Origin: Opisthorchis felineus
Taxonomy: Eukaryota; Platyhelminthes; Trematoda; Opisthorchiida; Opisthorchiidae
Length of the DNA: 64,000 nt
Reading direction: 5' to 3'
Assembly: GCA_004794785.1 (NCBI GenBank)
Contig: SJOL01008964.1
Span: 486,446-550,445, forward strand
Below are positions 21,898 through 31,984 of this stretch, piece by piece (the stretch's first letter is position 1; every line of letters starts with the position of its first letter). The notes under the pieces are model-generated. The model was not told the DNA's origin, did not search any database, and was given only the letters and a program-made list of their open reading frames with translations. A program made the translations under genes and the position numbers.

Positions 21898-22223
21898 AAA
21901 ATACTTTCATTTGCACACTAATTCTGACGGAAGGCTCAACTGAGTCAAACCAAACCACTCGTTTACAATGGTCTTCTTCAGATGAGCGTGTTGCACCAGG
22001 CCGACTCATGTTTCAGTTGAAACGATATTCGAGATATGGCAGTACACTATCTCTACGTAACACACTATTCATAAGATTGCTGAAAGCTCTTCCATAGCCC
22101 ACGACCAGTTTTACTCTTTTTGGAGGCGGCGCCCACCTGTTGAGCTTCAATAAGTGCATAACCGGCCGTGGGTGCTCGGATAGTTATCAGAATCTTTATG
22201 AATAGTGTGGTACGTCCAGTTCT
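21898..22223 (+). mobile_element. Family A composite with probable TSD
   Basis: An antisense body (21898-22055) and antisense tail (22058-22113) are joined to a decayed sense ribozyme (CTGTTGA at 22137-22143, CATAACCGGCCGTGGG) and tail. ACCTAGTTCTT (21887-21897) and ACCTAGTTTTC (22224-22234) flank it, 9 of 11 identical. Core mutations suggest an older copy. Confidence 0.78.
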
Positions 22224-22564
22224 ACCTAGTTTTCGTGTCTTGCCAAGTGGGTAGTTGGGTTATTTAGTTTATGTATGCTTTTCACCCTATTATTAAATTC
22301 CTACAACGGACAGTGTAGACTGGTTATACCCTCAATGTTTTCCCATATGTGTTTTTTGACAGCTGCACGTATCAGCCGCTCTCTTCAAAAGTGGCCTGTA
22401 AGCTCTGTACATTTACAAGGGGCGGTTGCATCGCTTTTGAGTAAAGCATTTAAATTGACGGATGAACTTGCCCCCGAAATAGCCACCCAATCTCCAGTAT
22501 GATCATGTGTTCGTAAATAAAACCTGCTACTCGTCATTCAGTAAAACGAAAAACTCTCTAGTAC

Positions 22565-22770
22565 ACTCGGATACGCTGGGCTACGAGCGGACGGTTGAGT
22601 GTTCAAACTACCAGCCGGGAGGTGGCAGGGTTCAAACATTCCTACAGGAGTTTCGTGAGATGCACACTGCTAATGAAGCAGCTTCTCGGTTTTTCAACAC
22701 AGATTCGCTTCACATACAGGACGAAACCCCCATTGGAAATTTTCAAATCACCTTACACTACTAACACTTG
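22565..22770 (+). mobile_element. Family B SINE, copy 3, ribozyme deleted
   Basis: GGTTGAGTGTTCAAACTACC (A-box region) and GGGTTCAAACATTCC (B-box) give a tRNA-like head. The hammerhead slot is reduced to GCACACTGCTAATGA joined to AGCAGCTTCTCGG. The 3' body (ACAGATTCGCTTCACATACAGG, GGAAATTTTCAAATCACC) follows. Confidence 0.75.
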
Positions 22771-23420
22771 CCTTCTTCATGGTCAAGAGCGAGAGACAGA
22801 GAGACGTTACGTCATTTTTAGGGCAAACTAACTTGCAGACGTCATTTCGCACAAAACTGTTTTGAATGGCGTGCGCCTAAGTTGACTTGGAATATACCCA
22901 CAGTGGATTCGCATGGCTTAACAACAACCAGAGATATTGAAGTAAGTGAGTTTGTTTAGGTATGAATTTTTGTGTGGGATGGTGCTTTGCTTCAACTGTT
23001 GTTACGTCGCATGATTGACACTCAGAGAAGGACAAAATTCATTAACCGATTCTCTCTTGCCAACGGCTTCAAACGCTTTTGGTTCAGTCTGTTGATGTAA
23101 TGCGACATCGGACATGGTGAGCACGTTCCAATCAACAGATAGATGGAGTAGTAGTTAACTCCTCGCTTGTGACACAGAAATATTTCTTTTTTTTATTATA
23201 AGGTTTCCGTAATAGGCGAAAATGTTGACAGTTGCGTGTTGTACGTAGTTGGCAAATTATATTACGCGACGCAATGAGAGTCCTACTGTGTGAGGGATGC
23301 AGTGATAATAAACCGCCGCTATGGGTGTTTCTGAACAGAAGGTGGCGAATTCGTACTTTTCTCTTGTCATGACAAGAGAGCATGTGACATTGCGCTTCAA
23401 GCTTACTCCGTACTTAGGTG
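22771..23420. other. No gene recognised
   Basis: Contains an AT-rich T-run near 23186-23198. ORFs up to 83 aa, none recognised. Confidence 0.4.
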
Positions 23421-23775
23421 AGTATATTTTCTCGACGGAACACTACAACTTTGCCGAAAACTCTTCGACGGCCCACGACCGGTTTTGCCCTTCCTGGGGA
23501 TCGTCAGGTAGGCGCAGTCCCCTCGGTTCCGTTAACCTCATGTTCTACTTGCATCCAAGTTGTACGAAATCCGCGAATCACACTCATTTGCACACTGGTT
23601 TAGTGTAAGCGGGAAACTCGACTGAAATCCAGCTGAACGTGTCGTTTATGATATTCAAGTTTGACGGGAACTCGCGGACTGCACTTAACTGATGAGTCAA
23701 AAGAAGGTTGAAACTGGTCGTGGGCTGTCAGGGAGATCTTGGCAACATTATGAGTAGTTTCTTTCAGCGCAGTTA
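23421..23775. mobile_element. Family A composite with two opposed ribozyme remnants
   Basis: The antisense ribozyme has CTGACGA on minus (23507-23501), with GCCTAC/GTGGGC stem I and a GGTTTT variant of the GAAA region. The antisense body follows, then a sense ribozyme with intact CTGATGA (23689-23695) and GAAA (23710-23713), stem III ACTGGT and GTGGGC. Stems II and III of the sense copy are weakened. Confidence 0.8.
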
Positions 23776-24950
23776 CGGTTATGTAGTGGTTACCGGCCCT
23801 AAGGAGTCTCTAATGAACAGAACAAGCTAATAATGTAAGTCAACTATAATGTCACAAGGAGAAGAATCCAAGAAAATATTGACCCACAGTTCACAAGAGG
23901 AAATTCCGCAGGTCCGTATTCCTTTGAATCACCACATCAAGAAGAGAAGGTTCTACTTTCCTGGAATCCCAAACCTCCGGTGGTCGCAATATTAATCCAC
24001 TGATGTGAATGGATAGACCCAGTGTTTTCAGCTAAAAAAATTTGTTCATGTTGGGAATTAGTGCCAGACAATGCTATTCGACTGAGCGTCACAACAATAG
24101 TCACTCAGCAAAAGGTGCAAAGTCCTGTTGAGCTCAAGAAGCAGGGGCTTGTTGTGTAGTTCACTGAAACAAAGTTTGCACAATAATGTGACCAATATTT
24201 ACAGAGAGAAAAGAATGATTTTGGGCAGGAAAAACAGCAGTTTACAAGTGGTACAGTTATATCAAGGTCCACATTTTGCGTTCACAACCATGGAACTCGT
24301 TCTTATTCGCAGCATCCGCAAAACCTATGACGAACTGTTTCTCAGGATTTTTGTGCTAGGGTAGTGTAATCTGCTTATAAGAATAGAACCTACCAATTGA
24401 TAAATTTAACTGCAGAAAGGTTGGTAATATATAAACCACACTATAGTGTTTAACATGTTTACACAAGGAAGGAAAATTTGTAGCTTTGGTTGTGAAACCG
24501 TGGTGCAGGATTGCCAGTGTTGGACGCCAACCACTCTGCCGAGGAACGGCTGCAACTGGTCTGTTTGGCTGTGCAGTGTCTTCTTCTTTGCACTGAGCTG
24601 AGTAGCGCATTCATCTTCATTGCGTCCACTCAAGTTGTACATCTTCACTGGTCGCTAGTGACTTTACTGTGTGTTCTCCTGAGTTATACAAAAGGTCATC
24701 GTCGTCTTCTTTGTCTTCAGTAAGTCCAGAATTTTGCCAGAGAGTGAGAAAGAATAAGCTAAGGCTTGAACCATGGGGAAAAATACTTTTTGGGGTTGGT
24801 GTCTTTGTATCGCACACTTTCCTTCGGACAGAAGGGCTTCGGAAAGCAAGCCATGCGAAAATTAATTGTCATATAGTGTGAAAAGCGTTTAGATACTCTA
24901 TCCATAGAGCTTAAAACACACTTAGAGCACAGAATACAAAAATTTATTTG
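23776..24950. other. No gene recognised
   Basis: Several overlapping ORFs of 60-84 aa around 24356-24881 on both strands; none shows a domain. Confidence 0.4.
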
Positions 24951-25304
24951 TTCTGAAACAAAGCCACTTGCATACGAATTTGTTTTTTACGGGAGACTCA
25001 ACAGAATCCCAACTGAATCTCTGGTTTACGATATTATTCAAGTGAATGTGCTGCACAAGGACCTTCTCAAGATTCAGTTGGTACGATATTTGAGTATTTA
25101 TTCACAACATATTTCCTTGAAGGAACACTATTCACAGGGTTGCTGAAAGTATAGCGCACTATCTCGAATATCGTTCTGACCAAAAGATGCGGCGGCCTTT
25201 ATGCAGCATATCCGGTTGAAGAATATCATAAAATAAAGTTTAAGCTGGGATTCAGTTGAGTCCCCCTCTAAAACCAGACTGGTGTACAACTGAGTGTATT
25301 TTGC
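24951..25304. mobile_element. Family A palindromic element without ribozyme
   Basis: Antisense body (to about 25110), a tail remnant (GAACACTATTCACAGGGTTGC) and a sense body ending GAGTGTATTTTGC. Both outer ends are the family 5' terminus. The ribozyme has been deleted at the tail junction. Confidence 0.75.
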
Positions 25305-26729
25305 GAAGTACGTGAGAATAATTTCATTTTTGGGCCAGAAATTGATTACTCCTAATCTGAATTCGAATCTTAGAAAATGCTATCCTTCGGGATGTAGCTT
25401 CGCATCTTTTCTTGTTAGGCAGCAAGTTTTTTCTAGGTTGCTCATAACTCGCAGGGCGGAAACTGTTGGAAACCACTAGAATATTAGTTGGTCAAGGTGA
25501 CTGATTAACTTGTGCCCTTCTTCTGTTCACTGTGGCTCTTTACGTACACATGTTCACGTTCATTCATACACATGCGCGGGCGCGTGCATCAGCTCGCTCA
25601 GTTTGGCATTTCGCTCAGTTCGATTGGATTTTGTGGTTAATTGATCATAGTTTTGAGAACTTGAACTGTTGTCGCCTGTCCTACGGAAGTGCGGCTCTGG
25701 ACTGAATTGAACTTGGTCTTCTGGGAAGTCGAATTGTAGGAAATGGTTTCTATCAGTCGGATATACACAGAAACCATATTTTTGTGTTGTGGACGTGGAT
25801 TTCGATCATTCGTTGCCAGACTGAGTACTTTTTGGTTAACCTGAAAGTCAAAAATGGTACTGTGATCTTAGGTCTGCTACAAGGGAACAGAGAAATTGCT
25901 TGAAAGATCTAGTCTGGGCTGCCTGATATGTGACCGACTGTACTATACTGTGACTTATTACAGTCACACAACGCCTGTAAAAAACCTTAGGTGTTCTTCA
26001 TACTGTGTGGCTCATTCCGGTGGTGCCCCTCCTGTGTTTCATACTCCAACCCAACCCCCAGGTTAAATGACTTTTATTCCCCTGAATCACTTTTGACTAG
26101 CAGAAACGTTTTGCCAAGCAAAACAAGTCTATTAATCACAATTCAAGCAAATGGAACATCAGAAGTCTGTCAGAACCTCCCCATAGGTGTCGAAGAGCTG
26201 TTTTGAGGGAACGTAAAATAGATGACCAACCTGTCTATGCGGATTTCATTGCCAGTCTTTGAAACTGCAGTTTTTTCGGCCCTAACAACTAGTGATGTTA
26301 TGTTCGGGAATGGATTCCAATTTACTGCTGCTCCTCCCCACCCCCACGCATATGGCGGTTTGCTTTGCCAAAAATCAGGAGAGAAGTAATTTTTCTTTCT
26401 GATTGATTGTCCATCCCGGTCTAAGTCCATACATGGTTATGGGGAGGGGGGTGGAAGTTAGTGCTAAGTTTGAAGCAAGCTGTGAAGTAGAAATGACCGT
26501 TCTTCATCTTTCCTAAACTATAATAAGACTTCCACTTAGACTAGTCAAATACTGTCGAGTCGCCCATATCCTAGCAACTGTTTTCAGTAATTTATGGCCA
26601 TTGTCGATAAAAAAGGGAACTCAGAGTTGAGTTTCTCTATTTTAGGTGACTTGAAGAACTTGAGAACTATTGAGAACGTGTAGCATATTCTAATTGAAAC
26701 CACGATGGTCCGGTGTAATCAGGCCGGCC
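25305..26729. other. No gene recognised
   Basis: The longest ORF is 86 aa (26170-26430, minus), without a domain. A GC-rich GCGCGGGCGCG stretch lies at about 25574. Confidence 0.4.
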
Positions 26730-27040
26730 GTTTATTTATTTATTTATTTATTTATTTAGTTAGTTAGTTAGATGGTTAGTTCATTATTTGATTACTTACT
26801 AGTCAGCTAGTTAGTTAGTTAGTTACCAAGCCCCAAGTAACACGATTGGGCTTACTCAGCCAACTTTATAAAGCTGAATCTTTGATACCTTTGATTTTTG
26901 CAGAACAGGTGTACGATTGATTAGGATTCGGATCCACTTGAAAGTGTAGTACAAAGTACTTGATACTACGGCAACAAGCCTTGAAAGCTTTAGAGTAAAC
27001 CACAAGGCTGGTAAGTGGCACAAGGATTCTGACCCCAACA
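26730..27040 (-). mobile_element. Possible tRNA-like SINE with tetranucleotide tail
   Basis: On the minus strand GTGGTTTACTC (A-box-like, near 27000) and GGATCCGAATCC (B-box-like, about 26927-26938) are followed by a body. It ends in a degenerate (AACT)n and then (AAAT)n tail at 26824-26731. A tRNA-like head with a short-tandem tail fits a SINE mobilised by an RTE-type LINE. Single copy here, so this is tentative. Confidence 0.45.
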
Positions 27041-27944
27041 CAGAACGCTCTGTCCCGGGAGTGGCAGCGTTCAGGTCACTGTGATCAGGATCGATAGTCG
27101 CACTTCTGAAGGGACCAAGGTAGTTCCCCTTTTCGTAAATGACGGAACTGGTTTGACAGTGATAAACGGTGCTTTAAGAATTGTATGAAAGTGCTTGTCA
27201 TGTAGAGACGGTTTTGAATGCGCACTTTGATTCGCGTTTTGCTTCACTGTTTGCAAGCCCCTGAAGTGAAAAAAAATTCAGCCATCAGACAGTATTTAGT
27301 TTGTCTGCCGTGCAGTGCAACCAGTCGACAGTGTTCAACGGATGCTGACAGGATTTCGTCACCGACAAACGGTAACTATGCTTTCCTAAAAACAACACAT
27401 GATTGATGCCAGATAACCTAGCATTTTAAGGTAGTGAAATCGTAAAACTTGGGTTGCGGAGTGAGGAAGTATGGTTCCAAGAAAAGCGGGCATTCATGGC
27501 AACTTTTTGAAATAGCTGCTGTTCTAATCTTGCAGTTTCACGTTCCACATTTGGACTATCTCTTCCTCCAGGATCCTGTAGCAGTTCAGTTGCCTTAGAC
27601 CGCTGAGTTCATGCCTGACGGTCAATTAGTGTGCCACGTAAATATTGCTCACAACCTGGATGAGTGTGCAGTCCAGCCAGTCTCCGGAATGTGCTGCTTT
27701 CGACTTTCCGATGAAACATCGATGGCATTGGTAGCTGGTCAGTTTGATGTGTCAGTTAATGGCATGAATTACCGGTTGGGACATCCAAAAACACGAAACA
27801 TAAAATCAGCTATGATGACGCAGTCGTGTTAGAACAGCTAATTTCAAACAATAATTACGCATTTCGGCAGCATACTTGACGACTACGTGAGGTTAATCTC
27901 GCTATTGATTTATTGACTAAGTGACTATGCCGAGGTGTGACAGT
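27041..27944. other. No gene recognised
   Basis: The ORF at 27611-27832 (73 aa, plus) has a natural-looking composition but no motif. No splice-bounded exon could be argued. Confidence 0.35.
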
Positions 27945-28100
27945 CGGTAAATACACTAGCAATGCTTCAAATAGAATGTAACGTTCACGGAAACTCAAGA
28001 ACTATGCTTACTTGATGAGCCCCAAGAAGGGTGAAACCTGTCGTGGGCTACCGACGCGTTTTTAGCAAACAAATGAGTAGTGCATTCCGTCTAGATGAGA
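27945..28100 (+). mobile_element. Family A short element, near-complete ribozyme
   Basis: Begins near GTAAATACACTA, jumps to GCTTCAAATAGAATG and ends GTGCATTCCGTCTAG. In the ribozyme (28005-28048), stem I GCTTAC/GTGGGC pairs at all six positions with two G-T pairs. Stem II is GCCC/GGGT and GAAA is intact, but the core's first C is T (TTGATGA, 28012-28018). Stem III reads ACCTGT. The C-to-T core change should abolish or strongly reduce cleavage. Confidence 0.8.
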
Positions 28101-29069
28101 CCAAACAGCTATAGTAATGTAATATACGAAATTAAGGATGTAATTAACCCCTCCGAATAGGGATTACTTCTCAGGTTGGACCACGTTGAGCAGGTCTCCT
28201 GGGCATTCCCTGTTGGCAGGGGCTACTGTATGGCCATAGAAGCCAAGGATCTCAACGTTCGTGTGTCATGGATCTTGGAGATGGTGCCGTACGTCTTTTG
28301 CATCTTCAGGAGTTTCTACTTCCTTTCCTTTAGGAATCCAGCATAGGGAAGTTTTGCCTACCGGTGCATTGTTTTCCATCCCCAAAAACTGATGGCGAAA
28401 GGTTTGCAAGGGACACGGTAGCATGAAACGAAAGTCAAACTAAGCGCCGTGGGATCTCCATACGTTCCTGGTCAGGTCCCACCTGATTACTCCTGCACCT
28501 GATTGAAGTCCTATGGTTCACGGCACGTGGCCCGTCCTAGTGGTGAGCATGCTGATATTTTCCAGCCTAACTGTCAAGGTCCGGTTCTTCTTTGTACAGA
28601 GAAATTAATCTATGTGCAGTTCTCAAAGGATGCTCGATCAGTCCTAGTGATAACTTCTTATCGGACAAGATGATGATATCTGTTTAGTTCAATACTGCGT
28701 GGCCGGTGGGTTTCTGACCGTCCTTCTTAAGGGCATAGGTTCGTCTACAACGAAACTCTATCTTTCCCTGCATTCTTCAGTTTGGCGTACTGAATGTGAA
28801 TACCTCTCAAATGCTAACGAAATTAACTCAAAAAAATACAGGCATGGTTACTGCTTTACTGTTTTACCACAGAGCCCAACTGCCCCACCGTTTTTAGTCT
28901 TCGTGCCTGCCTAGAGCACCAACCTGCCTTCTCGCTACACTGTAGCAGTTATCGAAGATAATCTCACTGTGAACATCCTAATCATTCCTTAGCACATTCA
29001 CTGTAAGCTAACTATTCAACGAAACTTCAAGAATACCAGCCTGGTCGTATTCTGTTCAAACAAAATATT
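28101..29069. other. No gene recognised
   Basis: ORFs up to 71 aa only. No repeat identified. Confidence 0.4.
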
Positions 29070-29083
29070 GTCTTTGTCAGCAT

Positions 29084-29187
29084 ATACCTAATGCACTACT
29101 CATAAGGTTGCTGAAACTTCTTCGACAGCCCACGACCGGTTTCGCTCTTCTTGGGGCTCATCAGGTAGGCGCAATCCCCGAGTTTCC
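29084..29187 (-). mobile_element. Minimal 104-bp family A insertion with 14-bp TSD
   Basis: On the minus strand it begins GGAAACTCGGGGATTGCGCC and ends GTGCATTAGGTAT, so it is 5'-truncated but keeps the 3' end. Flanks GTCTTTGTCAGCAT (29070-29083) and GTCTTTATCAGTAT (29188-29201) match at 12 of 14 positions. Fixed 3' end, variable 5' end and flanking duplication are what target-primed reverse transcription leaves. The insertion consists almost entirely of the ribozyme and its 3' arm. Confidence 0.88.
29128..29170 (-). ncRNA. Type I hammerhead ribozyme, family A
   Basis: On the minus strand: GCCTAC (29170-29165), CTGATGA (29164-29158), GCCCC (29157-29153) with GAGC (one mismatch), GAAA (29143-29140), ACCGGT, C, GTGGGC (29133-29128). 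Stem I has six pairs including one G-T. All core bases are present. Confidence 0.9.
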
Positions 29188-29201
29188 GTCTTTATCAGTA
29201 T

Positions 29202-31356
29202 TTCGCATCATTGTTCGAATAGTAGCTTGTGTTGTTCTCCTTATTAAAAAGTAGTGTTTCCAAAACACCCCAAAGTGACGGATTAGATGGTCATGACTGC
29301 CATCTATTCATCTTCCCCACCTCAACCAACTCACCGATCAATGAACTTTTCATTCATATAGTTTCCGACGCACAGGACATTGTGTATAGTTGCTCCATCG
29401 TGTTGTAACCACAATAAGTATTTTTCGGCATACTCGGGATTAGGAAACCGTAAATATGGATTTCCGGAACACACTATAAAAGTACTATTGAGACCCCACG
29501 TGAACAGGTTGGTGGAAGGGGAAGGAGAGAACCAGTGAATTGCAAATGGGTTCTACTACAACGGAATCACAACTAACTACAAGTGCAACTTCACTGGTGA
29601 ACAGTCATCACGAAACTAAAGACCGAATGAGATGGCCGACAACCGTAAATCAGTAATGCGACGAGAACGCAACCGATCACTGCGCGCACCCTGAGTTGAC
29701 GCGAAGATGAAACTTTATTAGACCCCGTGGTATCTCCGTCTTTGGTAAATGTTTAAGGGATCTAGACTCATTTACTTAAAATCGGCGTTGCCATGACAAA
29801 AATTCAATATCTAAGGGCAATTCTTTGATCCCTATTTGTTTGAGAGCTTGGTGTAACACAGCTACGATCCGCGACCTTAGGATTGTCATAACAACTGAAA
29901 GAACAGCAGAATCAGCCTGTACGTTAGCAGTTTTGGTTCGTGCAGAAAGCAGAACAGTACAGTACAGAAGCCATGCGGAAGAAAGACAACAAACCTGGGT
30001 AGACCCTTAGGAATACTAACGGAGTGGCAACCGAGTCGACAGTGGAGGACAGACTACCGACCATTCACAATGGGTGTGAGTGTTCATATCTCCAAGGGAC
30101 AACTTAACCAATAGCCTGTGGACTGAATCTACGCAAGAGCCCGTGGTAGAGTGAAATTTCGAAACTTTAATTCATTTAATGGAGTGAGTTGTAATGGCCC
30201 ACGCATACTATTGACGGTTACCTGGTATTAGCTCCGCATGATTGTGCACGTACGCTATCACTGTGGAACTTAGACTCTACAGTTATGTATCATAATTGAT
30301 CTCTAAAGCTCTACTGGACCTGTTAACAAATTCCTATCGGATCTTGTTGATCATGATGATATACTTCCAATAAATCTGTCCAGCCAGAGTGAATCTAATA
30401 CTGCTTACGAAAAACCAAGCAACTTCGGTTATGGTGAGAAGTACCTCCAAGAGGTTAGTGGCAGTATGATAGTACTATAGGATTAATAACATAAAACTAT
30501 TAGACCGACGGAGTAGTAAACGAAGCGTGTTTGGATCTGAAATGGACTTTAGGGGACGCACTTGCCCTTGTGGCTCGTTTTTGCGAGCTTGTTCACTCTG
30601 TGGAATGTCTGCCGACCGACAGTACGAACTTCCACTCGATGTACAGGTGAGATAATGGTAAAATCAGAGATGTTTAGGGGTCGTTTAAGTGTTCCCGTCT
30701 TGCTCAATGTTCGTTTTTTAGGTGTGTTTATTGGGCCGCGTCCACTGTCATAAGCTACGGTTGACAGTCCTCTACAATACGGCTGGATAGAATCTCGAAA
30801 GGTGCTAGTTCAGAAAGACGATTGACCCAAAATCCTATTATGAATTTCAGAACTGGTAACTGGTTACGCCTCTGCTCGATATGTGATTTGTTTCCGTATG
30901 ATCCTCTTCCCTATAACCTCTGTTCTTAGTTCATAAAGATCAGTAAAAACAACGTAAACTAGAAGGTGTGTTTTGTGCTGTTCGGCTGTTGATTCGATTA
31001 GGATATCGGGTCATCTGTGAAGGTGGTTTGATAATTATTTGGACTGCGCTTTTTCTGAAGTGACGTGTCCAGTTCCGAAAAAAAAACGCTCAACCCCACG
31101 AGGCCTTTCGCCCCCCTAAGGGTGCCCTTCTGGTTGGTGTGGTGTGCGTTATACAACACCAACTTTCATCATCATCTTGATCACGTGTAAGAACCACGTA
31201 CTTGCCGCACAGTGGTTATTTTTGCCGCAGTTTCGTTTGTCAATGATTTAAGGAAGTGAGGTAGATAGCTTCGTATTGGAGCGGTAGCCGATATATTGAT
31301 ACGTAAATACAGAGACATCAGTGGACTTTTCAATGGGGAGATCGGGAGGGGAGCCA
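29202..31356. other. No gene recognised
   Basis: ORFs up to 63 aa up to 31180. The last ~180 bp directly follow the LINE remnant on its minus-strand 3' side and may be its untranslated end. Confidence 0.4.
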
Positions 31357-31719
31357 TTAGTTGGAGGAAACAGCTTGGATGCATAAGCACCACTGAGGGA
31401 GCGACTGGGCCCTGTCTGACAATGTCTCTAATCCCTGATGTGTTTCGTCTCGGAGTCCCTAATCAAAGAGGCAGCAATGACCAGCGCAGCTGAGTTTGCG
31501 GGTAAAAGCTTCAATACTTTGCTGCCAAGTTATTGTTTGATCTCCCCTGGCTCGTTTCCACTCTTCGCGTGGTTGTGCGAAAAGGGCTGTTCGAGGGATT
31601 CGGTCAACTGGCATACGGAGTACGCGACCAAGCCAGCTCAACCTATAGAGTGTGATCAATTCATCTACCGTGGGCCAGTTACTTCTTCCGACAACTATTC
31701 GACGTACTTCAGCATTACT
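31357..31719 (-). pseudogene. LINE reverse transcriptase C-terminal remnant (RTE/CR1-like)
   Basis: Reading down from 31719, SNAEVRRIV, then RLSWLGRVLRMPVDRIPRTA, EEWKRARGDQTITW and, after an in-frame TAG at 31459-31461, LRDETHQGLETLSDRAQ. It ends at a TAA (31357-31359). This order (SNAEVRR, WLGHVLRM-like, RARG-QTxTW, LETLSDMAQ-like) is characteristic of the end of non-LTR retrotransposon polyproteins of flukes. Upstream, similarity is lost and another stop occurs near 31755. Catalytic domains are absent, so this is a 5'-truncated, dead copy. The RTE versus CR1 assignment is from memory of the family. Confidence 0.82.
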
Positions 31720-31913
31720 GAATGCTGACCGACTTTGGGGCAGTTTATATGATTACCTCACTTGTGCAGCTGATGAGTTTGATTTATATGTAATGTATCC
31801 ATGGGAACTTAGAAGGGAACTTAGAAATTCGTGCTGCGGGGATCCAGTGTTGAATCGCCAGTTGGCAGTGTCGAAACCGCGGTAGCTCGGGTGCGTTAAG
31901 TGGCTGTTGGTCA

Positions 31914-31984
31914 GGTGACCTTTGATCAGGTCTATTGATCTGCAAGTAAATTCCCGAGTTTGGTTTACAGATCAAAGGTCACCC
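31914..31984. repeat. 14-bp perfect inverted repeat
   Basis: GGTGACCTTTGATC (about 31915-31928) is inverted as GATCAAAGGTCACC (about 31970-31983), with a ~41-nt spacer. Weaker pairing continues outward (GTTG/CAAC). No known element with these ends was identified. Confidence 0.6.

Noticed and set aside
27611..27832. Open frame with a natural-looking composition, a possible exon
   Set aside because: No domain, no convincing splice sites with a partner exon, and a length expected by chance in this window.
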